From assembly GCF_004310295.1 (NCBI RefSeq), contig NZ_SISB01000026.1, positions 1-64,000 of the forward strand: a stretch of DNA of 64,000 bases, written 5' to 3'. The stretch is from Pseudomonas sp. BGI-2. GTDB lineage: Bacteria > Pseudomonadota > Gammaproteobacteria > Pseudomonadales > Pseudomonadaceae. Positions 1-7,834 of the stretch are shown one piece after another. Each line of letters begins with the position of its first letter. The first letter of the stretch is position 1. The notes under the pieces are model-generated. The model saw only the letters and a list, made by a program, of their open reading frames with translations. It did not search any database and was not told the DNA's origin. A program made the translations under genes and the position numbers.

Positions 1-530
1 GCGTAATCATCGAGTGCTGCGCGAGCATATTCGTAGCCCACAGGTGCATGTTCCTTCCTCGCCGACAACTGACTTCCAGCGATATCAGTATGGAAGAGAA
101 AGGAACGGACTACCTATATCGCGAGCAGGCTCACTCCCACAGGGGATTGATGTACACCTGCAAGAAATCGGTCGGCTGTCAGGCCGCCTTCGCGGGCAAG
201 CCTCGCTCCTACAAAAAGCAAGCAGAGCAGCGTACGGCTTTTGCTTCTCACCACTCATCAGGCCGAGCGTTAGCTCGCCTGCTTTTGATCTTGATCTACC
301 CGCCCCTTTCGGTAGGCTGAGTGGAGGTGTTCATCCGGGGAGTGGCGCGCAGCGCCGTGCGACGCAGTCGAACACGCTGCATGTAGGTCGTCGCGAAGCA
401 GACCGGAGGGCAGTGTCCCCGGATGGATACCGGAGCGAAGGTACGCCGAGCCCAGGCGAGGGGCCTGACGCTTGGGGCGAGCCTTTTTGGGTACTTTTTT
501 GGCGTTTGAAAAAAGTGCCTTGCCGTAAGG
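1..530. repeat. Dispersed intergenic repeat region, no convincing gene
   Basis: I see no credible gene here; the open frames are short and have no family features. Degenerate REP-like pieces lie near 118-146 (gagcaggctcactcccaca) and 183-213 (ttcgcgggcaagcctcgctc). From about 285 to 530 the sequence resembles, from memory, a multi-copy pseudomonad intergenic repeat that ends in a hairpin-like stretch (ttttggcgtttgaaaaaagt) and ggtaaggg-type sequence. The downstream half of that repeat seems to resume after the IS4 element, at about 1964. Confidence 0.4.
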
Positions 531-1956
531 GCCAGCCCTTTCAAGGTCTTCAGTTAAAATCCCCAAAACTCCAGTCAGGGTGACTAAGCGATGTGGGCAG
601 AAGTTCTAGCGCGGTTTGAAAAAAAGGCACCGGCCAGTGTCATGGTCAAGTTGGCACTGGAGCACGCCATTCCTGCTGAGTGGGTTGATCAGGTGTTCGA
701 AAACCATCGCCAACGCCAGTACCCGCGTGAGCTTTTGTTTTCGACCATCGTTGAGCTGATGTCCCTTGTCTCATTGGGCTTACGGCCTTCGCTGCATGCT
801 GCCGCGCGCCAGATGGATGATCTACCGGTCAGCCTGGCGGCGCTCTATGACAAGGTCAGCCGCACAGAACCCGCGTTGCTGCGGGCCTTGGTCACCGGTA
901 GCGCAGAACGCTTGGCGCCGACGATAGAAGAGTTGGGCTGTTCAGCCATTTTGCCCGGCTGGCAACTACGCGTGGTTGACGGCAACCACTTGCCTTCTAC
1001 CGAAAAGCGTTTGGGGGCTTTGCGGCGTGAGCGAGGCGCGGCTCGGCCGGGGTTTTCAGTAGTGGTCTACGATCCTGACCTGGATCAGGTCGTCGACTTG
1101 CAGCCTTGCGAGGATGCCTATGCCAGTGAGCGCGTCAGCGTGCTGCCGTTGTTGGCTCGCGCCAGTGAGGGACAGCTGTGGATGGCCGATCGGCTTTATT
1201 GCACGCTGCCCGTCATGCAGGCCTGCGAGGAAGCGAGCGCTTCGTTCATTATTCGCCAGCCAAGCAAACTTCCAAGGCTGATTCAGGAAAGCGACTGGCA
1301 AGAACCGATGCTTGTCGAAGCCGGAACAGTGCGCGAACAAATCATCGAACTCAAAGGCGGCTACCGCTGGCGCCGAGTTGAACTGAACCTGCAGACACCT
1401 ACCGAATCAGGCGACTCTGTGATGTGGTTCTGGAGCAACTTGCCCGACACCATCAGCGCCGAGCAGATCGCCGATTTATACCGTCGTCGCTGGAGTATCG
1501 AAGGGATGTTCCAGCGTCTTGAATCGGTGCTGGACAGTGAAATCGAAAGCCTCGGCTCTCCCCGCGCGGCTTTGCTGGGCTTTGCCTCGACGGTATTGGC
1601 CTACAATGTTTTGGCCGTTCTCAAACGCAGTGTCGAACAGGCTCATCGCGAAACACAACCAGAAGGTTGGGAAGCTTCGACCTTCCATCTGGCCGTGCAA
1701 GTGCGCAGCGGTTATGAAGGCATGCAGATCGCGTTGCCCTCGGATTATCTATTACTTCAAACAACCTCAGAGACTCTGGCGGAGCGCCTGTCGGCGCTGG
1801 CCAGGAATATCAAACCCAAACAGGTTACCAAAAGCATACGCGGTCCAAAAATCGCCAAGCCCAAGGAGTGGCTGGAGGGAAAGGCTGCGAATGCTCATGT
1901 GTCGACCGATCGAGTGCTCAAAGCCCATAAAGGGAAAACACCTTGAAAGGGCTGGA
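531..1956 (+). mobile_element. IS4-family insertion sequence
   Basis: The element has one transposase gene and near-terminal inverted repeats. The left repeat at 532-547 (ccagccctttcaaggt) is a perfect 16-base match to the reverse complement of 1940-1955. The exact outer ends are uncertain by a few bases, because the next positions (g at 531, a at 1956) do not pair and I found no clear target duplication. The flanks look like the two halves of one dispersed repeat. Confidence 0.75.
591..1946 (+). CDS. IS4-family DDE transposase
   Basis: This is a 451-residue transposase that cuts and rejoins the ends of its own element. It shows the DDE arrangement of the family: an Asp in LRVVDGNH near residue 127, an Asp in QLWMADRLYC near residue 200, and the YREK-type block YRRRWSIEGMFQRLES near residues 297-312 carrying the Glu. 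The N-terminal part (residues 1-100) fits the DNA-binding DUF4372-like region. The length is normal and the frame is intact, so the copy could be active. The gene fills almost the whole interval between the inverted repeats. Confidence 0.88.
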   Translation: MWAEVLARFEKKAPASVMVKLALEHAIPAEWVDQVFENHRQRQYPRELLFSTIVELMSLVSLGLRPSLHAAARQMDDLPVSLAALYDKVSRTEPALLRALVTGSAERLAPTIEELGCSAILPGWQLRVVDGNHLPSTEKRLGALRRERGAARPGFSVVVYDPDLDQVVDLQPCEDAYASERVSVLPLLARASEGQLWMADRLYCTLPVMQACEEASASFIIRQPSKLPRLIQESDWQEPMLVEAGTVREQIIELKGGYRWRRVELNLQTPTESGDSVMWFWSNLPDTISAEQIADLYRRRWSIEGMFQRLESVLDSEIESLGSPRAALLGFASTVLAYNVLAVLKRSVEQAHRETQPEGWEASTFHLAVQVRSGYEGMQIALPSDYLLLQTTSETLAERLSALARNIKPKQVTKSIRGPKIAKPKEWLEGKAANAHVSTDRVLKAHKGKTP

Positions 1957-2100
1957 CTTAAAGGCGAAACCCTAAGCCGCCGTTACCGCAGGAATGGATA
2001 TGTACTCAGTCAACAACAGCATGGTCGGCCCGAAGGCCGCCTTCGCGGGCAAGTCGGGACGCCGCACCGCTCGCCCCTACAAGGGCCGATAACCGCCCAA
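1957..2100. repeat. Downstream part of dispersed repeat plus degenerate REP
   Basis: No gene is visible between the IS4 element and the actP terminator. The segment from about 1964 to 2000 looks like the continuation of the repeat seen before 530. A degenerate REP pair lies at about 2036-2090 (ccttcgcgggcaagtcg, then ccgctcgcccctac). Confidence 0.4.
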
Positions 2101-2106
2101 CAAAAA

Positions 2107-2138
2107 AAATGCCCCGATCTCTCGACCGGGGCATTTTT
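2107..2138 (-). terminator. Rho-independent terminator of actP
   Basis: An inverted repeat, aatgccccg pairing with cggggcatt, is flanked by an A-run on the left and a T-run on the right. It can therefore terminate transcripts from either strand. It lies 36 bases past the actP stop codon on the minus strand. Confidence 0.85.
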
Positions 2139-2173
2139 CGTTTAACGCAACTTACACAGACAATCTCGAAGCC

Positions 2174-3832
2174 TTAGTGAGAAACCGCCCCACTCGCCCC
2201 CAACCCAGTCTGCGAACGAACAAACTGCGGGAAGAACAGCGCACGCTCTTTAACGCCAGCCGCGGACTTGTCAGTGATCGAGAAGAACCAGATCCCGATA
2301 AATGCAATAGCCATCGAGAACAGCGCAGGATACTCATACGGGAAGATAGCCTTCTCGTGATGCAGGATCTGCACCCAAATGGTTGGCCCAAGTACCATCA
2401 AACCTACCGCACTCACCAGACCCAACCAGCCACCGATCATCGCACCGCGAGTGGTCAGCTTCTTCCAGTACATGGAAAGCAACAGTACCGGGAAGTTACA
2501 GCTCGCTGCGATGGAGAACGCCAGGCCCACCATGAATGCGATGTTCTGGCTTTCGAACAGAATGCCCAGGCCGATCGCCAGCACCGCCAAAGCGATGGTG
2601 GTGATTTTCGAGACACGGATCTCGTCCTTCTCGTTGGCCTTGCCTTTCTTGATCACGCTGGCATACAGGTCATGAGACACCGCCGAAGCACCGGCCAGAG
2701 TCAAACCGGCAACCACTGCCAGAATGGTCGCGAACGCTACCGCCGAGATGAAGCCAAGGAAAATGCTGCCACCCACCGCGTTGGCCAGGTGCACCGCCGC
2801 CATGTTGTTACCGCCCAACAGCGCGCCAGCCGCATCTTTAAAGGCTGGATTGGTGCTGACCAGCAGGATCGCGCCGAAGCCGATGATGAAGGTCAGGATG
2901 TAGAAGTAGCCAATGAAGCCGGTTGCATACAGCACGCTCTTGCGAGCTTCCTTCGCGTCACTCACGGTGAAGAAGCGCATCAGGATATGCGGCAGGCCAG
3001 CGGTACCGAACATCAGTGCCAGCCCCAGGGAGAACGCGGAAACCGGATCTTTCACCAGACCGCCCGGGCTCATGATCGCTTCGCCTTTGGCGTGAACCTT
3101 GATCGCCTCGGAGAACAGTGTGTTGAAGTCAAAGTTGACGTGCTTCATCACCATCAGCGCCATGAATGAGGCACCGGACAACAACAGCACTGCCTTGATG
3201 ATCTGCACCCAAGTGGTCGCCAGCATGCCGCCGAACAGAACGTACATGCACATCAGGACGCCGACCAGGATCACCGCTACGTGGTAATCCAGACCGAACA
3301 GCAACTGGATCAGCTTGCCGGCCCCGACCATTTGCGCGATCAGGTAGAACGCCACCACCACCAGCGAACCGCAAGCGGACAGCGAGCGAATCTGGGTTTG
3401 CCCAAGGCGATAGGACGCCACATCGGCAAAGGTGTATTTACCCAGGTTACGCAGGCGCTCGGCGATCAGGAACAGAATGATCGGCCAGCCCACCAGGAAG
3501 CCGATCGAGTAGATCAGGCCATCGTAGCCGGAAGTGAACACCAGGGCGGAAATACCCAGGAAGGACGCCGCGGACATGTAGTCACCGGCAATCGCCAGAC
3601 CATTCTGGAAACCGGTGATCTTGCCGCCGGCCGCATAGTAGTCAGCTGCCGAGTTATTTTTCTTGGACGCCCAGTAGGTGATATACAAAGTCGCGCCGAC
3701 GAACGCCACGAACATCAGGATCGCGGCGACGTTCAGCGGTTGTTTCTGAACGGCGCCGGTCAGGGCTTCAGCCGCCCAGGCACCCGGTGCGAAGACTGCA
3801 ACACTCAATAAAGCCAATAGACGCCGGATCAT
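2174..3832 (-). CDS. actP: Cation/acetate symporter ActP
   Basis: This is a sodium:solute symporter family permease that takes up acetate and related short monocarboxylates across the inner membrane. It is 552 residues long, close to the family norm of about 550. It starts with a cleavable-looking signal (LLALLSVAVFAPGAWAA) and then has about 13 hydrophobic segments. The family block GGKITGFQNGLAIAGDYMSAAS lies near residues 69-90. The start codon overlaps the stop of the upstream DUF485 gene by four bases (ATGA), so the two are translationally coupled, as in the yjcH-actP pair of enterobacteria. The acs gene is not adjacent. The gene is followed by a strong terminator. Confidence 0.95.
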   Translation of the reverse strand: MIRRLLALLSVAVFAPGAWAAEALTGAVQKQPLNVAAILMFVAFVGATLYITYWASKKNNSAADYYAAGGKITGFQNGLAIAGDYMSAASFLGISALVFTSGYDGLIYSIGFLVGWPIILFLIAERLRNLGKYTFADVASYRLGQTQIRSLSACGSLVVVAFYLIAQMVGAGKLIQLLFGLDYHVAVILVGVLMCMYVLFGGMLATTWVQIIKAVLLLSGASFMALMVMKHVNFDFNTLFSEAIKVHAKGEAIMSPGGLVKDPVSAFSLGLALMFGTAGLPHILMRFFTVSDAKEARKSVLYATGFIGYFYILTFIIGFGAILLVSTNPAFKDAAGALLGGNNMAAVHLANAVGGSIFLGFISAVAFATILAVVAGLTLAGASAVSHDLYASVIKKGKANEKDEIRVSKITTIALAVLAIGLGILFESQNIAFMVGLAFSIAASCNFPVLLLSMYWKKLTTRGAMIGGWLGLVSAVGLMVLGPTIWVQILHHEKAIFPYEYPALFSMAIAFIGIWFFSITDKSAAGVKERALFFPQFVRSQTGLGASGAVSH

Positions 3833-4140
3833 TGCTGAGCCTCCTTGAGAATCAGATTGTTCAGGTCGTCGAATTCGCCATTGGCGCGTCGTACGTAGAT
3901 TGCAGTCAGCACAAAGGCCGAGAGAATCAACCCGACACCAATCGGTATCCCCCAGGTAATCGAAGATTCGGGGCTGATTTTCGCCCCCAGAATATGCGGC
4001 CCGTAAGCAATCAAAAGGATGAATCCGGAGTAAAGCCCAAGCATGATCGCTGAAAGAATCCAGGCGAACTTTTCTCGCTTACTAACCAGCTCCTTGAAGC
4101 GCGGGCTGTTTTGAATCGAGAGGTAAATGCTGTCGTTCAT
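3829..4140 (-). CDS. yjcH: DUF485 inner membrane protein, YjcH-like
   Basis: This 103-residue protein has two transmembrane segments (about residues 27-50 and 62-82) and the DUF485 signature early in the chain (NSPRFKELVSKREKFAW). It is almost always encoded directly upstream of actP and is thought to assist the permease; its molecular role is not settled. I chose the ATG at 4140 over a longer frame because the protein then starts MNDSIYLSI and has a GAGG ribosome binding site 11 bases upstream. Its stop overlaps the start of actP by four bases. Confidence 0.9.
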   Translation of the reverse strand: MNDSIYLSIQNSPRFKELVSKREKFAWILSAIMLGLYSGFILLIAYGPHILGAKISPESSITWGIPIGVGLILSAFVLTAIYVRRANGEFDDLNNLILKEAQQ

Positions 4141-4273
4141 TGTTTTTATCCTCGCAGCACAGATTAAAGTTGGAACGTTATCCACTCTATGCGGCTGCGG
4201 AACAGGTTCCAGACGACCTTAGTATTAGAACGACATGACAGAATCGCCATTTCCCAGCATCCCCCTTAAACAT

Positions 4274-4297
4274 TGTGGGAGTGGGCTTGCTCCCACA
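4274..4297. repeat. Single REP palindrome
   Basis: tgtgggag and ctcccaca pair across an 8-base loop. This is the shortest copy of the 'cgagcaagcccgctcccaca' REP family that recurs in this window. It lies in the upstream region of the DUF485-actP operon. Confidence 0.75.
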
Positions 4298-4309
4298 GGG
4301 GAAAAGCAA

Positions 4310-4341
4310 AAGGCCCCTTGGCAAATATGCCAAGGGGCCTT
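4310..4341 (-). terminator. Terminator of the betaine-type binding protein gene
   Basis: A 14-base perfect stem (aaggccccttggca with tgccaaggggcctt) has a 4-base loop. It is followed on the minus strand by T-containing sequence (ttgctttt). It lies about 30 bases beyond the stop codon at 4373. Confidence 0.85.
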
Positions 4342-4372
4342 GAGAGGTACTGACTAGAGCCGTCAGCTCAAA

Positions 4373-5224
4373 TCATTTGGTCCAGTCTGCAACGCGTTCC
4401 GGGTGTTTGGCCACCCAGTCCTTCGCGGCGGCTTCAGGCTTGGCGCCATCTTGAATCGCCAACATGACTTCGCCGATTTCGTCTTTCGACGCCCACTGGA
4501 AGTTCTTCAGGAACTTGGCCACTTCCGGTGCTTTGGTCGCCAGTTCTTTGCTGCCGATGCTGTTCACGGTTTCAGCCGCGCCATAGACGCCTTTCGGGTC
4601 GTCCAGGAAGCGCAGTTTCCACTTTGCGAACATCCAGTGCGGCACCCAACCGGTCACAGCAATGGATTCGTTTTTCTTCTCGGCACGGGTCAGCTCGGCA
4701 ATCATGCCGGCGCCGGAACTGGCCTTGAGCTGATACCCGGTCAGGTCGTAATCCTTGATTGCCTGTTCAGTCTTGAGCATCACACCTGAACCTGCGTCGA
4801 TGCCGACGATGCGTTTTTTGAAGCTGTCATCGGTTTTCAGGTCATCAAGGGTTTTTGCCTTCACGTACTCCGGCACGATCAAGCCGATTTTTGCATCCTT
4901 GAAATTCGGACCGTAATCGACGACTTGATCCTTGTTCTTGGTCCAGTAGTCGCCGTGAGTCACCGGCAGCCAGGCAGACAACATGGCGTCGAGTTTGCCG
5001 GTGGCCACGCCCTGCCACATGATCCCGGTGGCGACGGCTTGTAGTTTCACGTCATAACCCAGCTTCTGCTTGATCACTTCGGCGGCCACATGCGTGGTCG
5101 CGACGCTGTCGGACCAACCGTCAACGTAACCGATGCTCAGGGTTTTGCTCTCGGCATTGGCCATCGTGGAGCCAATCGCAAGCACCAGAGCGGCACCTGC
5201 GCCTAAAAGTCGTCGCATCTTCAT
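4373..5224 (-). CDS. Glycine betaine-type ABC transporter substrate-binding protein
   Basis: This is a periplasmic solute receptor of the OpuAC/ProX class that captures quaternary ammonium compounds such as betaine, choline or carnitine. It is 283 residues long, with a signal peptide ending at ANA (about residues 1-24). The mature chain begins KTLSIGYVDGWSDS. Aromatic residues typical of the cation cage are visible in MWQG, LSAWLPVTHGDYW and VTGWVPHWMF. No permease or ATPase gene is adjacent. It therefore resembles the solitary receptors BetX and CaiX that feed the shared CbcWV transporter in pseudomonads; I cannot decide which ligand it binds. GGAAG precedes the ATG. Confidence 0.85.
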   Translation of the reverse strand: MKMRRLLGAGAALVLAIGSTMANAESKTLSIGYVDGWSDSVATTHVAAEVIKQKLGYDVKLQAVATGIMWQGVATGKLDAMLSAWLPVTHGDYWTKNKDQVVDYGPNFKDAKIGLIVPEYVKAKTLDDLKTDDSFKKRIVGIDAGSGVMLKTEQAIKDYDLTGYQLKASSGAGMIAELTRAEKKNESIAVTGWVPHWMFAKWKLRFLDDPKGVYGAAETVNSIGSKELATKAPEVAKFLKNFQWASKDEIGEVMLAIQDGAKPEAAAKDWVAKHPERVADWTK

Positions 5225-5565
5225 CGTTACTTCCCCGAAAGTGCTGCGCTCGACGGGTGCCGAGTCGCGTCAACGTATTGTTATGGTGCACAGCGCCCCC
5301 ATCACGCTCACCGCAAACTCGTTCGAACATCAGCGTGATTTATCTTGGGAGCACTGATGCGTCGATAATCAACCTGACGACAACCACGACCTGTGCTGTC
5401 AGCGACCTCAAGGCATCGAGAAACGACATCAGAACGCCATTAATCACGACCGCCTCGGACGCGCCTGCCAATCCGCCCGAACTTTGCATGTCAAAATCAT
5501 GCAAGGCCCCTAGCGCGGGGCAAATACAGGTAACATGCGCGGCTTTGCTCCCAGACGGCCTGACC
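5225..5565. other. Intergenic region, divergent promoters, with inverted repeat
   Basis: These 341 bases separate the betaine-type receptor (minus) from the GH17 gene (plus) and must hold both promoters. I see no gene. The one clear signal is the inverted repeat TTGCATG-N7-CATGCAA at 5484-5504, 61 bases before the GH17 start, which could be an operator. No confident -35/-10 pair was found. Confidence 0.4.
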
Positions 5566-7119
5566 ATGCCCGCGACATCCCGCTTTCCTTTTCTGGCTTA
5601 TCTTTTCGCTTGTCTGCTGGGGCTGTTTGCCCTTGGCGGCTTCTGGTACGGCCTCGGCAAACCGGTGATTCTGCCGGACGTAGCCAGCGCGACGCACAAG
5701 CTGCAATGTGCCTCCTACACCCCGTTCGACAAGGACCAGTCGCCGTTTGATGTGCCGTTCAAGTTGCGCCCCGAGCGCATGGACGCTGACCTCGCGCTGC
5801 TGGCCAAAAGCTTCGAATGTATTCGCACCTATTCCATGACCGGTCTCGAGGCCTTGCCCGATCTGGCGCGCAAGCATGGTCTGAAACTGATGATCGGTGC
5901 CTGGGTCAATAGCAACCCGGTGGACACCGAGAAAGAAGTCGACCTGCTGATCTCCTCGGCCAACGCCAATGCGGACGTGGTGACCTCGGTGATCGTCGGC
6001 AACGAAACCCTGCTGCGCAAGGAAGTCACGGGTGCGCAGTTGGCGAAGCTGATCAACAAAGTCAAAAGCCAGGTCAAGCAGCCGGTCACTTACGCGGACG
6101 TTTGGGAGTTTTGGCTCAAGCACCCGGAAATCGCCCCGGCGGTGGATTTCCTGACCATCCATTTGCTGCCGTACTGGGAAGATGATCCCTCGAACATCGA
6201 CGCCGCGTTGCAGCATGTGGCTGAAGTGCGTCAGGTGTTCGGCAACAAATTCGCGCCTAAAGATGTGGTGATTGGCGAAACCGGCTGGCCGAGTGAAGGC
6301 CGTCAACGCGAGACCGCCCTGCCGAGCCGGGTCAATGAAGCCAAGTTTATCCGTGGTTTTGTCATCATGGCCGAGCAGCAACGCTGGCATTACAACCTGA
6401 TCGAAGCCTTCGACCAGCCATGGAAACGTGCCAGCGAAGGTGCGGTCGGCGGTTACTGGGGGCTGTTCGATGCTGATCGTCAGGACAAGGGTGTGCTGGC
6501 CGGTCCCGTGTCGAACGTGCCGTACTGGTCGCAGTGGCTGGCCGTTGGCGGCTTGATCTTCCTGGGCACGCTGTTCCTTGGCGGGCGTGTACGCACCACG
6601 CGCGCTGCATTGGTGCTGCCGCTGCTCGGCGCGCTGGCGGCTTGCTCGATTGGCGCCTGGGGCGATCTGGCGCGTGTCACTACGCGTTTTGCCAGTGAAT
6701 GGCTATGGGTGGCGTTGCTGACGGGTTTGAATCTGTTGGTGCTGGCCCACGCGGCACTGACCTTGAGCGCTCGTACCGGTTGGCGTGAGCGGGCGTTCAA
6801 TGCACTGGAGCGTCGAGCGGGCTGGCTGGTCGCGGCGGCAGGTTTTGCGGCGGCGGTGATGATGCTGGAGCTGGTGCTCGATCCGCGATATCGCAGCTTC
6901 CCGAGCGTCGCGTTCATTCTGCCGGCGCTGGTTTACCTGTGCCGTCCGGTGAGCGTGCCGCGTCGTGAAATCGCCCTGCTGACCTTCATCATCGGCGCCG
7001 GCATTGCGCCGCAGCTGTATCAGGAAGGATTGCAGAACCAGCAAGCCTGGGGTTGGGCGCTGGTGAGTGTGTTGATGGTGGCGGCGTTGTGGCGCAGTTT
7101 GCGGGTTCGCAAGGGGTAA
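5566..7119 (+). CDS. Membrane-anchored glycoside hydrolase family 17 protein
   Basis: This is a 517-residue protein with an N-terminal membrane segment (about residues 10-29) and a GH17 catalytic domain (about 45-310). A C-terminal block of roughly six hydrophobic helices follows (about 325-510). The two GH17 carboxylates are visible: the acid Glu147 in VIVGNETLL and the nucleophile Glu238 in VIGETGWPSEG. GH17 enzymes act on beta-1,3-glucans; pseudomonad members with this layout are often annotated as beta-(1-6) glucan synthases and may remodel periplasmic glucans. The start is uncertain because no strong ribosome binding site precedes the ATG at 5566. It stands alone and ends in a long REPIN hairpin. 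Confidence 0.85.
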   Translation: MPATSRFPFLAYLFACLLGLFALGGFWYGLGKPVILPDVASATHKLQCASYTPFDKDQSPFDVPFKLRPERMDADLALLAKSFECIRTYSMTGLEALPDLARKHGLKLMIGAWVNSNPVDTEKEVDLLISSANANADVVTSVIVGNETLLRKEVTGAQLAKLINKVKSQVKQPVTYADVWEFWLKHPEIAPAVDFLTIHLLPYWEDDPSNIDAALQHVAEVRQVFGNKFAPKDVVIGETGWPSEGRQRETALPSRVNEAKFIRGFVIMAEQQRWHYNLIEAFDQPWKRASEGAVGGYWGLFDADRQDKGVLAGPVSNVPYWSQWLAVGGLIFLGTLFLGGRVRTTRAALVLPLLGALAACSIGAWGDLARVTTRFASEWLWVALLTGLNLLVLAHAALTLSARTGWRERAFNALERRAGWLVAAAGFAAAVMMLELVLDPRYRSFPSVAFILPALVYLCRPVSVPRREIALLTFIIGAGIAPQLYQEGLQNQQAWGWALVSVLMVAALWRSLRVRKG

Positions 7120-7139
7120 ATTTTCAACGTTGCTGCTGG

Positions 7140-7236
7140 CCTCTTCGCGGGCAAGCCTCGCTCCTACAGTATTGAGTCGTTCATCAATTTCATGAACGAC
7201 TCAATACTGTAGGAGCGAGGCTTGCCCGCGAAGAGG
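7140..7236. repeat. REPIN with perfect 45-bp arms
   Basis: 7140-7184 and 7192-7236 are perfect reverse complements around a 7-base loop. The outer 28 bases are two inverted copies of the 'ttcgcgggcaagcctcgctcctac' REP. The inner 17 bases (agtattgagtcgttcat) pair as well. It sits between two convergent genes and may act as a terminator for both. Confidence 0.95.
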
Positions 7237-7241
7237 GACTA

Positions 7242-7610
7242 TCAGGCGCTACGAGACGCCCGAACCAGACGCAACCCCGCAATCACCACCGCAAACACCG
7301 CCAACGTCGTGTTGTACAACGCCAGCGCCGGAAACCCGAACACCAGCGCCAGCACCGCCAGCCACCACCCGGCCCGGCCCGGCACGACAAAACCGATGAT
7401 CGCGGCGGCCAATGCGGCGAAGCCCAACACCTTGAAGTGAATCATCAAGCCCAGGTTCGAACGAATCAGGCATTCCCAGCGGCTCGCCTCGTCCACGCAG
7501 AGGCCAACCCACTGCGCATCCTCCATAAAGCCATAACGCGCGCCATAACTGGCGGCCAGCCATAACGGCAGCAGAACGAGCAGCAGAATCACAGGCAGAC
7601 GGCGGGACAT
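7242..7610 (-). CDS. Small predicted inner membrane protein
   Basis: I do not recognise this 122-residue protein. It has an N-terminal hydrophobic stretch (about residues 5-22) that is a signal anchor or uncleaved signal. Two or three more hydrophobic segments lie in the second half, separated by WECLIRSNLG and VVPGRAGWW. Two cysteines (in GLCVDEASRWEC) fall in the first loop, probably on the periplasmic side. The ATG at 7610 was chosen because GGAG lies six bases upstream. Its stop is five bases from the REPIN hairpin. Confidence 0.7.
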   Translation of the reverse strand: MSRRLPVILLLVLLPLWLAASYGARYGFMEDAQWVGLCVDEASRWECLIRSNLGLMIHFKVLGFAALAAAIIGFVVPGRAGWWLAVLALVFGFPALALYNTTLAVFAVVIAGLRLVRASRSA

Positions 7611-7834
7611 GTAGCACTCCAATAAACGAAAACGGCGGCCAGCTTAATCCCCCGACAGCGCCAAGCAAACGCGCATAGCAGATAATTGGTCACGAAATAG
7701 CTGCAAAGTGTATCGTCCAGCTACTATTGATCCGAAATTCGGCCTGATTGGTGCCGCAGCATGGCACTTTGGCGCAAACCCCGTGGTCATAGCCTGCGAA
7801 CTTTATTCGACACCTTCCTCTAAGGGATCTAGTC

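Noticed and set aside
1..320. Short ORFs in the first 600 bases
   Set aside because: They are translations of dispersed repeat DNA, with overlapping frames on both strands and no conserved features.
531..1956. Target-site duplication for the IS4 element
   Set aside because: Bases beside the inverted repeats (gtaaggg on the left, acttaaagg on the right) share only short A/G runs and no exact direct repeat.
4196..4211. Sigma-54-like TGGAACCTGTTCCGCA upstream of the DUF485-actP operon
   Set aside because: The GG-GC spacing is right, but the -12 box is CCGC rather than TTGC. The sequence is also nearly palindromic, which suggests a chance match or a protein site.
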